From Pantoea sp. AS-PWVM4 (GTDB taxonomy: Bacteria > Pseudomonadota > Gammaproteobacteria > Enterobacterales > Enterobacteriaceae), in NCBI RefSeq assembly GCF_000468095.1, contig NZ_ASZC01000006.1, positions 1-64,000 on the forward strand: a stretch of 64,000 nt of DNA, in the 5' to 3' direction. The notes below the pieces were generated by a model. The model saw only the letters and a program-made list of their open reading frames with translations. It had not been told where the DNA came from and did not search any database. Both the position numbers and the translations under genes were made by a program. This document shows, in pieces, positions 20,094 to 34,173 of the stretch (positions within the stretch are counted from its first letter, which is position 1; every line of letters begins with the position of its first letter).

Positions 20094-21983
20094 ATGTTTT
20101 ATCCAGATCCTTTTGACGTCATCGTAATTGGTGGTGGTCATGCGGGCACAGAAGCCGCGATGGCCGCTGCCCGAATGGGTCAGCAAACCCTGTTACTCAC
20201 CCATGACATTGATAAGCTTGGACAAATGTCCTGTAACCCGGCGATCGGTGGCATCGGCAAAGGACACCTGGTGAAGGAAGTGGATGCCCTCGGCGGTTTG
20301 ATGGCAACGGCAATCGACAAAGCAGGCATCCAGTTTAGGATACTAAACGCCAGCAAAGGCCCGGCGGTTCGCGCGACCCGTGCTCAGGCAGATCGTGTGC
20401 TTTATCGTCAGGCAGTCCGTACCGCGCTGGAGAATCAGCCTAACCTGATGATCTTCCAGCAGGCGGTTGATGATCTGATTGTGGAAAACGATCGCGTGGT
20501 CGGTGCTGTGACCCAAATGGGTCTGAAGTTTCGTGCCAAAACCGTGGTGCTGACCGTTGGAACCTTCCTTGACGGCAAAATTCATATCGGTATGGACAAC
20601 TACAGCGGTGGCCGTGCGGGTGATCCGCCATCTATCCCACTATCAAAACGTCTGCGAGCCCTGCCTCTGCGCGTAGGCCGTTTGAAAACCGGTACCCCGC
20701 CGCGCATTGATGCTCGCACCATCGACTTTAGCCAGTTGGCTCCGCAGCATGGCGACAACCCGATGCCGGTGTTCTCGTTCATGGGCAATGTGTCGCAGCA
20801 TCCGCAGCAGGTACCGTGCTGGATCACCTATACCAACGAACAAACGCATGATGTGATCCGCAACAACCTCGATCGCAGCCCGATGTATGCCGGGGTGATC
20901 GAAGGGATCGGGCCGCGTTATTGCCCGTCGATCGAAGACAAAGTCATGCGCTTTGCCGATCGTAACGCACATCAGATCTTCCTGGAGCCGGAAGGGCTGA
21001 CCAGCAACGAAATTTACCCGAACGGTATCTCGACCAGCCTGCCATTTGATGTGCAGATGCAAATCGTCCGTTCAATGAAAGGTCTGGAAAACGCGAAGAT
21101 TGTCCGTCCGGGTTATGCCATCGAGTATGATTTCTTCGACCCACGCGATTTGAAACCGACGCTGGAAAGTAAATATATCCAGGGTCTGTTCTTTGCTGGC
21201 CAGATCAACGGCACCACCGGTTATGAAGAAGCGGCAGCCCAGGGGTTGCTGGCTGGTCTGAACGCCGCCCGTCAGTCTGCGGACAAAGATGGTTGGGCAC
21301 CGCGTCGCGATCAGGCTTACATGGGAGTGTTGGTTGACGATCTGTGTACGCTGGGGACGAAAGAACCCTACCGTATGTTTACCTCCCGTGCTGAATATCG
21401 TCTGATGCTGCGTGAAGACAACGCCGATCTGCGTCTGACCGAAGCCGGTCGCGAAATGGGTCTGGTGGATGATGCGCGTTGGGCGCGTTACAACCAGAAA
21501 CTGGAAGCGATTGAGCTGGAACGCCAGCGTCTGCGCGATCAGTGGGTGCATCCGAAATCAGAAAACGTGGCGGAAGTGAACAGTATTCTCAGCGCACCGC
21601 TAACGAAAGAAGCCAGCGGTGAAGATTTACTGCGTCGCCCGGAAATGACTTACGCACTGCTGACGTCACTTAACAGCTATGGTCCGGCGCTGGCGGATGA
21701 ACAGGCCGCTGAGCAGGTTGAGATCCAAGTGAAATACGAAGGTTACATTGCCCGCCAGCAGGAAGAAATTGATCGCCAGCAGCGCAATGAAAACACGTTA
21801 CTGCCCACCGATCTTGATTACCGTCAGGTGAGTGGTTTGTCGAATGAAGTGATCGCAAAACTCAACGACCACAAACCCAGTTCGATCGGTCAGGCATCTC
21901 GCATTTCAGGCATTACGCCCGCTGCGATCTCCATTTTGCTGATTTACCTGAAAAAACAGGGTCTGCTGCGTAAAAGCGCATGA
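20094..21983 (+). CDS. mnmG: tRNA uridine-5-carboxymethylaminomethyl modification enzyme MnmG (GidA)
   Basis: 629 aa, the E. coli length. FAD-binding protein with dinucleotide motif [17 protein letters not shown] near the N-terminus and the signature [18 protein letters not shown]. With MnmE (encoded at 48-49 kb on the minus strand) it modifies the wobble U34 of several tRNAs. The start [15 protein letters not shown] is preceded by GAGG; the earlier in-frame ATG at 20058 is not homologous. It is the first gene right of oriC. Confidence 0.97.
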   Translation: MFYPDPFDVIVIGGGHAGTEAAMAAARMGQQTLLLTHDIDKLGQMSCNPAIGGIGKGHLVKEVDALGGLMATAIDKAGIQFRILNASKGPAVRATRAQADRVLYRQAVRTALENQPNLMIFQQAVDDLIVENDRVVGAVTQMGLKFRAKTVVLTVGTFLDGKIHIGMDNYSGGRAGDPPSIPLSKRLRALPLRVGRLKTGTPPRIDARTIDFSQLAPQHGDNPMPVFSFMGNVSQHPQQVPCWITYTNEQTHDVIRNNLDRSPMYAGVIEGIGPRYCPSIEDKVMRFADRNAHQIFLEPEGLTSNEIYPNGISTSLPFDVQMQIVRSMKGLENAKIVRPGYAIEYDFFDPRDLKPTLESKYIQGLFFAGQINGTTGYEEAAAQGLLAGLNAARQSADKDGWAPRRDQAYMGVLVDDLCTLGTKEPYRMFTSRAEYRLMLREDNADLRLTEAGREMGLVDDARWARYNQKLEAIELERQRLRDQWVHPKSENVAEVNSILSAPLTKEASGEDLLRRPEMTYALLTSLNSYGPALADEQAAEQVEIQVKYEGYIARQQEEIDRQQRNENTLLPTDLDYRQVSGLSNEVIAKLNDHKPSSIGQASRISGITPAAISILLIYLKKQGLLRKSA

Positions 21984-22030
21984 TTTACCACGGGGCGGGC
22001 CGGCTCGCCCCCGTTAATGGAATTCTCGTC

Positions 22031-22648
22031 GTGATTAACAAACTCTCCGCGCTGCTGAAAGCGGCAAACATTTCCCTCTCCGATCAACAAAAACAACAAC
22101 TGGTTGGTTATGTTGAGTTGCTGCATAAATGGAATAAGGCCTACAACCTGACATCGGTGCGCGATCCACAGCAAATGCTGGTACGCCATATTCTCGACAG
22201 TATTGTGGTTGAGCCGCATTTACAGGGGGAGCGCTTTATTGATGTGGGAACCGGACCTGGATTACCGGGTATTCCGCTGGCGATTGTGCGTCCACAAGCG
22301 CATTTTACCTTACTCGATAGTTTGGGTAAGCGCGTACGTTTCCTGCGTCAGGTTCAACATGAGTTAGGACTTACTAACGTTACCCCGGTGCAGAGCCGTG
22401 TGGAAGAGTTTCCGGCGGAGCCGCCTTTTGATGGCGTGATCAGCCGTGCTTTTGCTTCACTTGAGGATATGGTGAACTGGTGTCATCATCTGCCTTCGGC
22501 GCAAGGTCACTTCTACGCCCTGAAAGGCGTCCGCCCGGGTGATGAAATTACAACCTTACCGGCGGGTTTTGTGGTGCAGCAGATTTATCCGTTGCAGGTG
22601 CCGGAACTGGACGGTGAGCGTCATTTGGTGGTCATTGCCCGGCAATAG
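22031..22648 (+). CDS. rsmG: 16S rRNA (guanine527-N7)-methyltransferase RsmG
   Basis: SAM-dependent methyltransferase acting on G527 of 16S rRNA; its loss gives low-level streptomycin resistance in several bacteria. 205 aa from GTG at 22031, matching E. coli MLNKLSLLLK by [16 protein letters not shown]. An upstream in-frame ATG (21980) overlapping mnmG would add 17 residues without homology. The SAM motif is [17 protein letters not shown], followed by [13 protein letters not shown]. It is in the mnmG transcript, as in E. coli. Confidence 0.95.
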   Translation: MINKLSALLKAANISLSDQQKQQLVGYVELLHKWNKAYNLTSVRDPQQMLVRHILDSIVVEPHLQGERFIDVGTGPGLPGIPLAIVRPQAHFTLLDSLGKRVRFLRQVQHELGLTNVTPVQSRVEEFPAEPPFDGVISRAFASLEDMVNWCHHLPSAQGHFYALKGVRPGDEITTLPAGFVVQQIYPLQVPELDGERHLVVIARQ

Positions 22649-22654
22649 CCCCTA

Positions 22655-22688
22655 AAATGGTATGGATTAATACCAATCCATACCATTT
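22655..22688. terminator. Perfect 14-bp inverted repeat after rsmG
   Basis: AAATGGTATGGATT (22655-22668) and its exact complement (22675-22688) are separated by AATACC, 6 nt after the rsmG stop. As RNA it forms a 14-bp hairpin. It is A/U-rich and lacks a U-tract, so it could be a weak terminator, an mRNA 3'-end stabiliser or a protein-binding palindrome. Confidence 0.5.
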
Positions 22689-23242
22689 GAGTTACTCCAC
22701 CGGGTGGATAAAAAAACAGCAATCGAACGCTGGACGATAAAGAGATTTATTCAGCAGGGCAGGGGAAGCGAGTTAACATTCCCGTTAGAAATTATCCGAA
22801 AAGCTCTGTTACATTTAACGTTTAATTCACATTTTATTATCAGTTAGATCACTTCTCTGGGTGTATTTACGGAAAACAATAGTCACGCCGGAAAATATAA
22901 CTCTGCAATAAATCGGCGTACGTAATATCAGTTTTACGTTTTTATTGCGCCGGGAGATGTCAATAGAGTGTTTTTATCGTTAATCCAGTCGATGTGGCAT
23001 GAATATAATTTTATCTTTCTGAAAAATATGAAGTTGCACCTGCTTTGAAATCGATATTTCTTTGTTCAAAACAAAATCACATCTTGCCCACATGCTTATA
23101 ATGTGATCTGAAGCACGCTTTAAAAGCAAGCAGCAGGCGCAATTTCACCTGCTGAATCCCTCTATCCTGGATGTGAATCTTTTGAGAAATAGCCCTCCGG
23201 AAAGAAATTTAAATAATTGTTCACCTTTTCGCTACTTAGCGA
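22689..23242. other. Long non-coding stretch upstream of atp operon
   Basis: About 550 bp of A/T-rich sequence with no credible reading frame. E. coli also has a gap of some 600 bp here. A GGTGGATAA near 22705 resembles a DnaA box with one mismatch. I see no RNA gene signature, though a small RNA cannot be excluded. Confidence 0.5.
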
Positions 23243-23270
23243 TTGAAATCGCAGGTGCGGCCCGTATAAT
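23243..23270 (+). promoter_or_regulatory. atp operon promoter
   Basis: TTGAAA (23243-23248), a 16-bp spacer and TATAAT (23265-23270), in the context GCGGCCCGTATAATTTGC, resemble the E. coli atpI promoter. Transcription would start near 23277, leaving a leader of about 85 nt before atpI. Confidence 0.85.
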
Positions 23271-23361
23271 TTGCACGGCTTTTGCTGCTTGACTCAAATG
23301 AGTAAAGGCAGTCTTATACGACACGCGACATACCCCGTTTGGGGCAGGAGAGTTCAGCACC

Positions 23362-24569
<1,208 letters not shown>

Positions 24570-24591
24570 TTTTTTATCTCAACTACTTAGC

Positions 24592-25436
<845 letters not shown>

Positions 25437-25450
25437 GGAGGGAGGGGCTG

Positions 25451-25984
25451 ATGTCTGAACTGATTACTGTAGCTCGCCCCTACGCCAAAGCAGCTTTTGA
25501 CTTTGCTGTTGAGCATCAAAGTATTGAACGCTGGCAAAATATGCTGGCGTTTGCCGCAGAAGTGGCTGGCAACGAACAGATGGCAGATCTCCTTGCTGGT
25601 GCCTTAGCACCAGAAGCTTTATCTGCTTCTTTCATCGCAGTCTGTGGTGATCAACTGGATGAATACGCCCAGAACCTGATTAAGGTGATGGCGGAAAACG
25701 GACGTTTGACAGCGCTTCCGGCTGTACTGGAACAGTTCATTCAACTGCGTGACGCTCACGAAGCGACAGCCGAAGTTGATGTGATTTCTGCCAGTACGCT
25801 GAGTGACAGCCAGCTGACCAAAATCAGCGCCGCGATGGAAAAACGTCTGTCACGCAAAGTTAAGCTGAATTGCAAAATTGATAAGTCTGTAATGGCAGGC
25901 GTGGTCATCCGTGCGGGTGATCTGGTGATTGATGGCAGCGTGCGCGGCCGTCTTGAGCGTCTGGCAGACGTCTTGCAGTCTTAA
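25451..25984 (+). CDS. atpH: F0F1 ATP synthase subunit delta
   Basis: 177-aa stalk subunit linking b to the top of F1. It has the conserved opening [15 protein letters not shown] and the end [28 protein letters not shown]. It follows atpF by 14 nt with a GGAGGGAGGGG purine-rich ribosome-binding site. Confidence 0.97.
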   Translation: MSELITVARPYAKAAFDFAVEHQSIERWQNMLAFAAEVAGNEQMADLLAGALAPEALSASFIAVCGDQLDEYAQNLIKVMAENGRLTALPAVLEQFIQLRDAHEATAEVDVISASTLSDSQLTKISAAMEKRLSRKVKLNCKIDKSVMAGVVIRAGDLVIDGSVRGRLERLADVLQS

Positions 25985-25998
25985 GGGGACTGGAGCAT

Positions 25999-27540
25999 AT
26001 GCAACTGAATTCCACCGAAATCAGCGAACTGATCAAGCAGCGCATTGCTCAGTTCAATGTCGTGAGCGAAGCTCACAATGAAGGTACTATTGTTTCTGTA
26101 AGTGACGGTATCATCCGCGTACACGGCCTGGCCGATGTCATGCAGGGTGAAATGATTGCCCTGCCGGGTAACCGTTACGCTATCGCCCTGAACCTCGAGC
26201 GTGACTCTGTAGGTGCGGTGGTGATGGGTCCGTACGCTGACCTCGCCGAAGGCATGAAGGTTAAGTGTACTGGCCGTATTCTGGAAGTGCCGGTTGGCCG
26301 TGGCCTGCTGGGCCGCGTAGTGAACACCCTGGGTGCTCCGATCGACGGTAAAGGCGCAATCGACAACGACGGCTTCTCGCCGGTTGAAGTGATTGCACCG
26401 GGCGTTATCGACCGTCAGTCCGTTGATGAGCCGGTTCAGACTGGTTACAAATCTGTCGATGCGATGATTCCAATCGGCCGTGGCCAGCGTGAGCTGATCA
26501 TCGGTGACCGTCAGACCGGTAAAACCGCGATGGCGATCGATGCCATCATCAACCAGCGCGATTCAGGCATCAAATGCGTGTACGTTGCGATTGGTCAGAA
26601 AGCCTCTACCATCTCTAACGTGGTACGTAAGCTGGAAGAGCATGGCGCACTGGCTAACACCATCGTCGTTGTCGCTTCTGCTTCTGAATCTGCTGCTCTG
26701 CAATACCTGGCACCGTATGCGGGTTGCGCAATGGGCGAATACTTCCGTGACCGCGGTGAAGATGCGCTGATCGTGTACGATGACCTGTCCAAGCAGGCCG
26801 TTGCTTACCGTCAGATTTCTCTGCTGCTGCGTCGTCCGCCGGGTCGTGAAGCATTCCCTGGCGACGTGTTCTACCTCCACTCTCGTCTGCTGGAGCGTGC
26901 ATCACGCGTAACCGCTGATTACGTTGAGCGTTTCACCAATGGTGAAGTGAAAGGTAAGACCGGCTCACTGACTGCACTGCCGATTATCGAAACTCAGGCG
27001 GGTGACGTTTCTGCGTTCGTTCCGACCAACGTGATTTCAATCACCGATGGTCAGATCTTCCTGGAATCTAACCTGTTCAACTCCGGTATTCGTCCGGCAG
27101 TTAACCCGGGTATCTCAGTATCCCGTGTTGGTGGCGCTGCTCAGACCAAGATCATCAAGAAACTGTCTGGTGGTATCCGTACCGCACTGGCACAGTATCG
27201 TGAACTGGCTGCGTTCTCTCAGTTCGCTTCCGATCTGGATGATGCGACTCGTAAACAGCTGAGCCACGGTCAGAAAGTGACCGAGCTGCTGAAACAGAAA
27301 CAGTATGCGCCGATGTCCGTTGCGCAGCAGGGTCTGGTGCTGTTTGCTGCAGAGCGTGGCTTCCTGAACGACGTTGAGCTGGCAAAAATTGGTAGCTTCG
27401 AAGCAGCGCTGCTGGCGTTTGCTGACCGCGACCACGCTGAGCTGATGGCTGAAATCAATCAGGCGGGTAACTACAACAACGAAATCGAAGAGAAGCTGAA
27501 AGGCCTCCTCGAAACGTTTAAAGCAACCCAGTCCTGGTAA
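25999..27540 (+). CDS. atpA: F0F1 ATP synthase subunit alpha
   Basis: 513 aa, E. coli length. Non-catalytic nucleotide-binding subunit of F1 with P-loop GDRQTGKTA near residues 169-177 and the alpha/beta signature [17 protein letters not shown] near 360-376. It starts [16 protein letters not shown]. It assembles as alpha3-beta3 with AtpD. Confidence 0.98.
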   Translation: MQLNSTEISELIKQRIAQFNVVSEAHNEGTIVSVSDGIIRVHGLADVMQGEMIALPGNRYAIALNLERDSVGAVVMGPYADLAEGMKVKCTGRILEVPVGRGLLGRVVNTLGAPIDGKGAIDNDGFSPVEVIAPGVIDRQSVDEPVQTGYKSVDAMIPIGRGQRELIIGDRQTGKTAMAIDAIINQRDSGIKCVYVAIGQKASTISNVVRKLEEHGALANTIVVVASASESAALQYLAPYAGCAMGEYFRDRGEDALIVYDDLSKQAVAYRQISLLLRRPPGREAFPGDVFYLHSRLLERASRVTADYVERFTNGEVKGKTGSLTALPIIETQAGDVSAFVPTNVISITDGQIFLESNLFNSGIRPAVNPGISVSRVGGAAQTKIIKKLSGGIRTALAQYRELAAFSQFASDLDDATRKQLSHGQKVTELLKQKQYAPMSVAQQGLVLFAAERGFLNDVELAKIGSFEAALLAFADRDHAELMAEINQAGNYNNEIEEKLKGLLETFKATQSW

Positions 27541-27592
27541 TGTCTGGCGGCTTGTCTGAAAAGGCAGGCCGCAAGGCTTTGAGGAGAAGCTA

Positions 27593-28459
27593 ATGGCCGG
27601 CGCAAAAGAGATACGTACCAAGATCGGAAGCGTGAAAAACACGCAGAAGATCACCAAAGCGATGGAAATGGTCGCCGCCTCCAAGATGCGTAAAACGCAG
27701 GAACGCATGGCGGCCAGCCGTCCGTATGCAGATACCATGCGCAAAGTGATTGGTCACCTTGCGTTAGGCAATCTGGAATACAAGCACCCTTACCTGGATG
27801 AGCGCGACGTTAAGCGCGTCGGCTACCTGGTCGTTTCGACTGACCGCGGGCTTTGTGGTGGTTTGAACATTAACCTGTTCAAAAAAGTGCTGGCAGAAAT
27901 GAAAGCCTGGACTGATAAAGGCGTACAGAGCGATCTGGCGATTATCGGCTCAAAAGGGCTTGGTTTCTTCGGTTCTGTTGGTGGCAACATTGTGGCGCAG
28001 GTCACAGGCATGGGTGATAAACCTTCACTGTCTGAACTGATCGGCCCGGTAAAAGTGATGTTGCAGGCTTATGATGAAGGCCGTATCGACAAGCTGTATA
28101 TCGTCAGCAACAAATTTAATAACACCATGTCTCAGACTCCGACCATTACCCAACTGCTGCCGTTACCGCCAGCGGAAGGTGAAGAAGAGATGAAGGCGAA
28201 GACCTGGGATTACCTGTACGAACCCGATCCGAAGGCGCTGCTGGATACTCTGCTGCGTCGTTATGTCGAATCGCAGGTTTATCAGGGTGTGGTGGAAAAC
28301 CTGGCCAGTGAGCAGGCCGCACGTATGGTGGCGATGAAAGCCGCAACCGATAACGGCGGAAATCTGATCAAAGAGCTGCAGTTGGTTTACAACAAAGCTC
28401 GTCAGGCCAGCATCACCCAGGAACTTACCGAGATCGTCTCGGGAGCCTCCGCGGTTTAA
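27593..28459 (+). CDS. atpG: F0F1 ATP synthase subunit gamma
   Basis: 288-aa central rotor shaft of F1 (E. coli 287). The coiled-coil termini are conserved: [31 protein letters not shown] at the start, and [20 protein letters not shown] at the end. GAGGAG precedes the ATG. Confidence 0.98.
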   Translation: MAGAKEIRTKIGSVKNTQKITKAMEMVAASKMRKTQERMAASRPYADTMRKVIGHLALGNLEYKHPYLDERDVKRVGYLVVSTDRGLCGGLNINLFKKVLAEMKAWTDKGVQSDLAIIGSKGLGFFGSVGGNIVAQVTGMGDKPSLSELIGPVKVMLQAYDEGRIDKLYIVSNKFNNTMSQTPTITQLLPLPPAEGEEEMKAKTWDYLYEPDPKALLDTLLRRYVESQVYQGVVENLASEQAARMVAMKAATDNGGNLIKELQLVYNKARQASITQELTEIVSGASAV

Positions 28460-29887
<1,428 letters not shown>

Positions 29888-29911
29888 TAACGGTTTCCCG
29901 GGAGGAATGAT

Positions 29912-30331
29912 ATGGCTATGACTTATCACCTGGATGTTGTCAGCGCGGAGCAACAAATGTTCTCCGGTCTGGTGCAGAAAATCCAGGTGTCAGGTAGCGA
30001 AGGTGAGCTGGGGATTTACCCTGGTCACGCCCCGCTCCTGACTGCCATCAAGCCTGGTATGATTCGCATCGTTAAACAGCACGGCGAAGAGGAGTATATC
30101 TACCTCTCTGGCGGCGTGCTGGAAGTTCAGCCGGGCAGCACCACCGTTCTGGCCGACACCGCGATTCGTGGTGAAGACCTCGACGAAGCGCGCGCGCTGG
30201 AAGCGAAACGTAAAGCAGAAGAACACATGAGCAGCAGCCACGGCGACGTGGACTATGCTCAGGCCTCTGCCGAACTGGCGAAAGCTATCGCGAAGCTGCG
30301 TGTTATCGAGCTGACCAAAAAAGCGATGTAA
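29912..30331 (+). CDS. atpC: F0F1 ATP synthase subunit epsilon
   Basis: 139 aa, E. coli length. The N-terminal beta sandwich ([21 protein letters not shown]) is followed by two C-terminal helices that can inhibit ATP hydrolysis. It is the last gene of the operon and is followed by a strong terminator. Confidence 0.98.
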   Translation: MAMTYHLDVVSAEQQMFSGLVQKIQVSGSEGELGIYPGHAPLLTAIKPGMIRIVKQHGEEEYIYLSGGVLEVQPGSTTVLADTAIRGEDLDEARALEAKRKAEEHMSSSHGDVDYAQASAELAKAIAKLRVIELTKKAM

Positions 30332-30354
30332 TCAGGCTTTATGCGTCACGAAGT

Positions 30355-30382
30355 GCCAGCCCATTGGGCTGGCATTTTTTTT
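30355..30382 (+). terminator. Rho-independent terminator of atp operon
   Basis: GCCAGCCC-ATT-GGGCTGGC stem-loop (30355-30373) followed by A and eight T residues, 23 nt after the atpC stop. Confidence 0.93.
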
Positions 30383-30410
30383 GCCTGCACGTTGATCCCT
30401 GCGAATTTTC

Positions 30411-30480
30411 GTAGCGGCGCGATTTATCGCGCAATTCCGTGCGCAATGCCGGAAAGACGCGCGATAAATCGCGCCGCTAC
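30411..30480. repeat. Nested palindromic intergenic repeat, copy 1
   Basis: A 22-bp arm (30411-30432: GTAGCGG followed by the inner palindrome GCGCGATTTATCGCGC minus its shared base) and its perfect reverse complement (30459-30480) flank a 26-bp centre. Each arm itself contains the palindrome GCGCGAT-TT-ATCGCGC. Four related copies occur in the window, near 41.6, 45.4, 60.9 and 63.7 kb. This copy lies between the atp terminator and glmU. It is REP/BIME-like. Confidence 0.85.
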
Positions 30481-30566
30481 ATCCTCTAATTTCGATCCGA
30501 GAAAAATGTAGTAATCTCAGAGGTAAACCTTAAACTTTCGAAAGCTAAAACAGAGTCAGGATAGTT

Positions 30567-31937
30567 ATGTCTACAAGTGCGATGAGTGTGGTGATTCTTG
30601 CCGCTGGCAAGGGCACCCGTATGTATTCCGATCTCCCCAAAGTTCTGCATACCCTGGCAGGAAAACCCATGGTCCAGCATGTGATTGATGCTGCAACCGG
30701 GTTGGGCGCACAGCAAATCCATCTGGTTTACGGACACGGCGGCGATCAACTTAAAGCTCAGCTTTCTGGTAACACTCTGAATTGGGTGTTACAGGCGCAA
30801 CAGCTTGGCACCGGGCATGCGATGCAGCAGGCAGCCCCCTGGTTCGCAGATGATGAAGACATTGTGATGCTGTACGGCGACGTGCCGTTGATCTCCCTGG
30901 AAACATTGCAGCGCCTGCGTAGCGCTAAACCTGCGGGTGGCATCGGTCTGCTCACCGTGGTGCTCGACAATCCCACCGGCTATGGCCGCATCGTGCGTGA
31001 AAACGACACCATTACCGGGATCGTGGAACAAAAAGATGCTTCGCCCGAACAACTGAAGATTCAGGAGATTAACACCGGCATCCTGATTGCTAACGGTGGT
31101 GATCTCAAACGCTGGCTGTCGCAGTTGAATAACAACAACGCGCAAGGCGAGTTCTATATCACCGACATTATTGCGATGGCACATCAGGAAGGGCGTCTGG
31201 TGCAGGCTGTCCATCCGGCGCGCATCAGCGAAACCGACGGTGTAAATAATCGCCTGCAACTGGCAGCGTTGGAACGTGCTTACCAGGCTGAACAGGCCGA
31301 GAAACTGTTGTTGGCAGGTGTGATGCTGCGTGACCCGGCTCGTTTCGATCTGCGTGGCACGTTAAAACACGGACGCGATGTTGAAATCGATACCAATGTG
31401 ATTATCGAAGGCGACGTCACCCTCGGCGATCGGGTGAAAATTGCGGCGGGTTGTATCATCAAAAACAGCGTGATTGCTGATGATTGTGAAATCAGCGCGT
31501 ATTCGGTGATCGAGGATGCCAATCTGGCCGCGGCTTGTACCGTTGGTCCGTTTGCTCGTTTGCGCCCCGGAAGCGAGCTTGGAGAGAAGGCTCACGTTGG
31601 CAACTTCGTTGAAATGAAGAAAGCCACCCTTGGAAAAGGTTCCAAAGCCGGTCACCTCTCCTATCTTGGCGACGCGGAGATTGGCGACGATGTGAATATC
31701 GGCGCTGGCACCATCACCTGTAATTACGATGGCGCGAATAAATCTAAAACCATCATTGGCGACAACGTGTTTGTGGGTTCCGATACCCAGCTGGTGGCTC
31801 CGGTGACTGTCGCCAGTGGCGCGACAATTGCGGCGGGCACCACGGTGATGAAAGACGTACCCGCCGCCGTTCTGGTTTACAACCGCAAAGAACAGAACCA
31901 GAAAGCGGGCTGGAAGCGCCCGGAAAAGAAAAAGTAA
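30567..31937 (+). CDS. glmU: Bifunctional GlmU: GlcN-1-P acetyltransferase / GlcNAc-1-P uridyltransferase
   Basis: 456 aa, E. coli length. The N-terminal pyrophosphorylase domain has [18 protein letters not shown] (residues 11-28); the C-terminal left-handed beta-helix of hexapeptide repeats carries the acetyltransferase site ([31 protein letters not shown]). It makes UDP-GlcNAc for peptidoglycan and lipopolysaccharide. It is followed 144 nt later by glmS, as in E. coli where the two are cotranscribed. Confidence 0.98.
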   Translation: MSTSAMSVVILAAGKGTRMYSDLPKVLHTLAGKPMVQHVIDAATGLGAQQIHLVYGHGGDQLKAQLSGNTLNWVLQAQQLGTGHAMQQAAPWFADDEDIVMLYGDVPLISLETLQRLRSAKPAGGIGLLTVVLDNPTGYGRIVRENDTITGIVEQKDASPEQLKIQEINTGILIANGGDLKRWLSQLNNNNAQGEFYITDIIAMAHQEGRLVQAVHPARISETDGVNNRLQLAALERAYQAEQAEKLLLAGVMLRDPARFDLRGTLKHGRDVEIDTNVIIEGDVTLGDRVKIAAGCIIKNSVIADDCEISAYSVIEDANLAAACTVGPFARLRPGSELGEKAHVGNFVEMKKATLGKGSKAGHLSYLGDAEIGDDVNIGAGTITCNYDGANKSKTIIGDNVFVGSDTQLVAPVTVASGATIAAGTTVMKDVPAAVLVYNRKEQNQKAGWKRPEKKK

Positions 31938-31945
31938 TTTTTAAT

Positions 31946-31963
31946 GGCCGACAAAGATCGGCC
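31946..31963 (+). other. Small hairpin in glmU-glmS spacer
   Basis: GGCCGA-CAAAGA-TCGGCC lies 8 nt after the glmU stop, without a T-run. In E. coli the glmUS transcript is processed at the glmU end, and the glmS leader is regulated by GlmZ. This hairpin could mark the 3' end of a processed glmU mRNA. No GlmZ target could be confirmed by eye. Confidence 0.4.
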
Positions 31964-32081
31964 TGTTAGCAGTAAATATAACTACATCCCCACTCTCTAC
32001 AAGGCTCGGGGAACCGGCGATGCCGGATATCAGGTCAGATGACAACGCAATGGCCGAAAGCCATGAAGTCAGGAAACTATT

Positions 32082-33911
32082 ATGTGTGGAATTGTTGGTG
32101 CAGTAGCACAGCGCGACATCGCAGAAATTCTGCTGGAAGGTCTGCGTCGTCTTGAGTATCGCGGTTACGATTCGGCGGGTTTGGCCGTCGTTGATCGTCA
32201 AGGCCATGTGACGCGTCTGCGTCGCTTGGGCAAAGTGCAAAAGTTGGCAGAAGCGGCGGAACAGCAGCCGTTAATTGGCGGCACCGGTATTGCTCATACC
32301 CGTTGGGCTACCCACGGTGAACCCTCAGAAGCCAATGCGCATCCGCATATCTCTGAGCACATCATCATTGTGCATAACGGCATCATTGAGAACCATGAAC
32401 CGTTGCGTGCGCAGCTGATTGAGCGCGGTTACTCATTCGCGTCAGAAACTGACACCGAAGTGGTGGCACATCTGGTGCACTGGGAACAGAAGCAAGGCGG
32501 TTCGCTGCGTGAAGTGGTGCTGCGGGTGATTCCGCAACTGCGCGGCGCCTATGGCATGGTGATTATGGACAGCCGCGATCCCTCCGTGCTGGTGGCCGCG
32601 CGTTCCGGTAGCCCGCTGGTGGTAGGCCGTGGCGTCGGCGAAAACTTTATCGCTTCCGATCAGCTGGCACTGCTGCCGGTGACACGCCGCTTCATCTATC
32701 TGGAAGAGGGCGATATCGCTGAGATTACCCGCCGCGAAGTGACTATTGTCGATCGCAATGGCACGCCGGTGACTCGCGCCGAGATCGAATCTAACGTCCA
32801 GTATGATGCCGGTGACAAAGGGATTTACCGTCACTACATGCAGAAAGAGATTTATGAACAGCCGATGGCGATCAAAAACACCTTAACCGGTCGTTTCAGC
32901 CACGGTGAAGTCGATCTCAGCGAGCTTGGCCCACAAGCGGAAGCTCTGTTGAGCAAAGTTGAGCATATCCAGATTATCGCCTGCGGCACCTCATACAACT
33001 CCGGTATGGTTTCGCGTTACTGGTTCGAATCACTGGCAAACATTCCCTGCGATGTCGAAATTGCCTCTGAATTCCGCTATCGCAAATCGGCGGTGCGTAA
33101 AAACAGCCTGCTGATCACCCTGTCACAGTCCGGTGAAACTGCCGATACGCTGGCCGCGCTGCGTCTGTCGAAAGAGCTGGGCTATCTGGGTTCGCTGGCC
33201 ATCTGTAACGTGGCGGGGTCGTCGCTGGTACGTGAATCCGATTTGTCACTGATGACCAAAGCGGGTACCGAGATCGGGGTAGCCTCCACCAAAGCCTTTA
33301 CCACGCAGCTCACCGTGTTGTTGATGCTGGTAGCGAAACTGGGCCGCCTGCATGGCATGTCTGCTGATACCGAACACGAGATTGTCCATGGGTTACAGGC
33401 GCTGCCGAGCCGCATTGAGCAGATGCTGGCGCAGGATAAGGTGATCGAAAACCTGGCAGAAGGTTTCTCTGACAAGCATCATGCGTTGTTCCTTGGCCGT
33501 GGCGATCAGTATCCGATCGCCATGGAAGGCGCGTTGAAGCTGAAAGAGATCTCCTATATCCACGCTGAAGCCTACGCGGCCGGGGAGTTGAAACATGGCC
33601 CGCTGGCGCTGATTGACGCCGATATGCCAGTAATCGTGGTAGCACCGAATAACGAACTGCTGGAGAAGCTGAAGTCCAACATCGAAGAGGTGCGTGCACG
33701 CGGCGGTCTGCTGTATGTATTTGCCGATCAGGATGCAGGTTTTAGCGACAGCGATGGCATGAAGATTATCTCTCTGCCGCATGTGGAAGAGGTGATTGCG
33801 CCAATCTTCTACACCGTGCCGCTGCAACTTCTTTCCTACCATGTCGCGTTGATTAAAGGCACCGATGTCGATCAACCGCGTAACCTGGCGAAATCAGTGA
33901 CTGTTGAATAG
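32082..33911 (+). CDS. glmS: Glutamine-fructose-6-phosphate aminotransferase (isomerizing)
   Basis: 609 aa, E. coli length. N-terminal class II glutaminase with nucleophile Cys2 ([33 protein letters not shown]), then two SIS sugar-isomerase domains ([50 protein letters not shown]). It makes glucosamine-6-phosphate, the first step towards UDP-GlcNAc. The C-terminal end [13 protein letters not shown] is the conserved region whose DNA is the Tn7 TnsD recognition site in relatives. Confidence 0.98.
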   Translation: MCGIVGAVAQRDIAEILLEGLRRLEYRGYDSAGLAVVDRQGHVTRLRRLGKVQKLAEAAEQQPLIGGTGIAHTRWATHGEPSEANAHPHISEHIIIVHNGIIENHEPLRAQLIERGYSFASETDTEVVAHLVHWEQKQGGSLREVVLRVIPQLRGAYGMVIMDSRDPSVLVAARSGSPLVVGRGVGENFIASDQLALLPVTRRFIYLEEGDIAEITRREVTIVDRNGTPVTRAEIESNVQYDAGDKGIYRHYMQKEIYEQPMAIKNTLTGRFSHGEVDLSELGPQAEALLSKVEHIQIIACGTSYNSGMVSRYWFESLANIPCDVEIASEFRYRKSAVRKNSLLITLSQSGETADTLAALRLSKELGYLGSLAICNVAGSSLVRESDLSLMTKAGTEIGVASTKAFTTQLTVLLMLVAKLGRLHGMSADTEHEIVHGLQALPSRIEQMLAQDKVIENLAEGFSDKHHALFLGRGDQYPIAMEGALKLKEISYIHAEAYAAGELKHGPLALIDADMPVIVVAPNNELLEKLKSNIEEVRARGGLLYVFADQDAGFSDSDGMKIISLPHVEEVIAPIFYTVPLQLLSYHVALIKGTDVDQPRNLAKSVTVE

Positions 33912-33947
33912 GGCTGCTATTAGCTAATCTGATCCAGATTATTTAAG

Positions 33948-33979
33948 GGTTATGCATTTTCAAATGCATAACCTTTTTT
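33948..33979 (+). terminator. glmS terminator
   Basis: GGTTATGCATTT (33948-33959) pairs with AAATGCATAACC (33962-33973) and is followed by six T residues, 36 nt after the glmS stop. In E. coli the Tn7 insertion point lies in this same post-glmS region. Confidence 0.88.
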
Positions 33980-34173
33980 GTTTGTGACATGAGGGCGGAA
34001 TAATTTTGTTCTCATCATTGATGCACTGCTTCCATTGTAAAATCTATTCATTCTTTATATAAAAATTAGTTTCTGCATAAAATTATTTATCAATGGATGG
34101 TTATTGTGTGTTTATTGACAACAAATGATTTTTATTGGGATAATTTGCGATATTTCATATCAAAGGACATGGT

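Noticed and set aside
22689-23242. Small protein or RNA gene in the gap before atpI
   Set aside because: No frame with a start signal and no stable promoter-terminator pair was found; E. coli also has a long gap here.
33980-34173. Possible Tn7 end (TGTGACATGAGGGCGGAATAA) after glmS
   Set aside because: Only a loose resemblance to Tn7 terminal sequence; no TnsB repeats, no target duplication and no tns gene could be seen.
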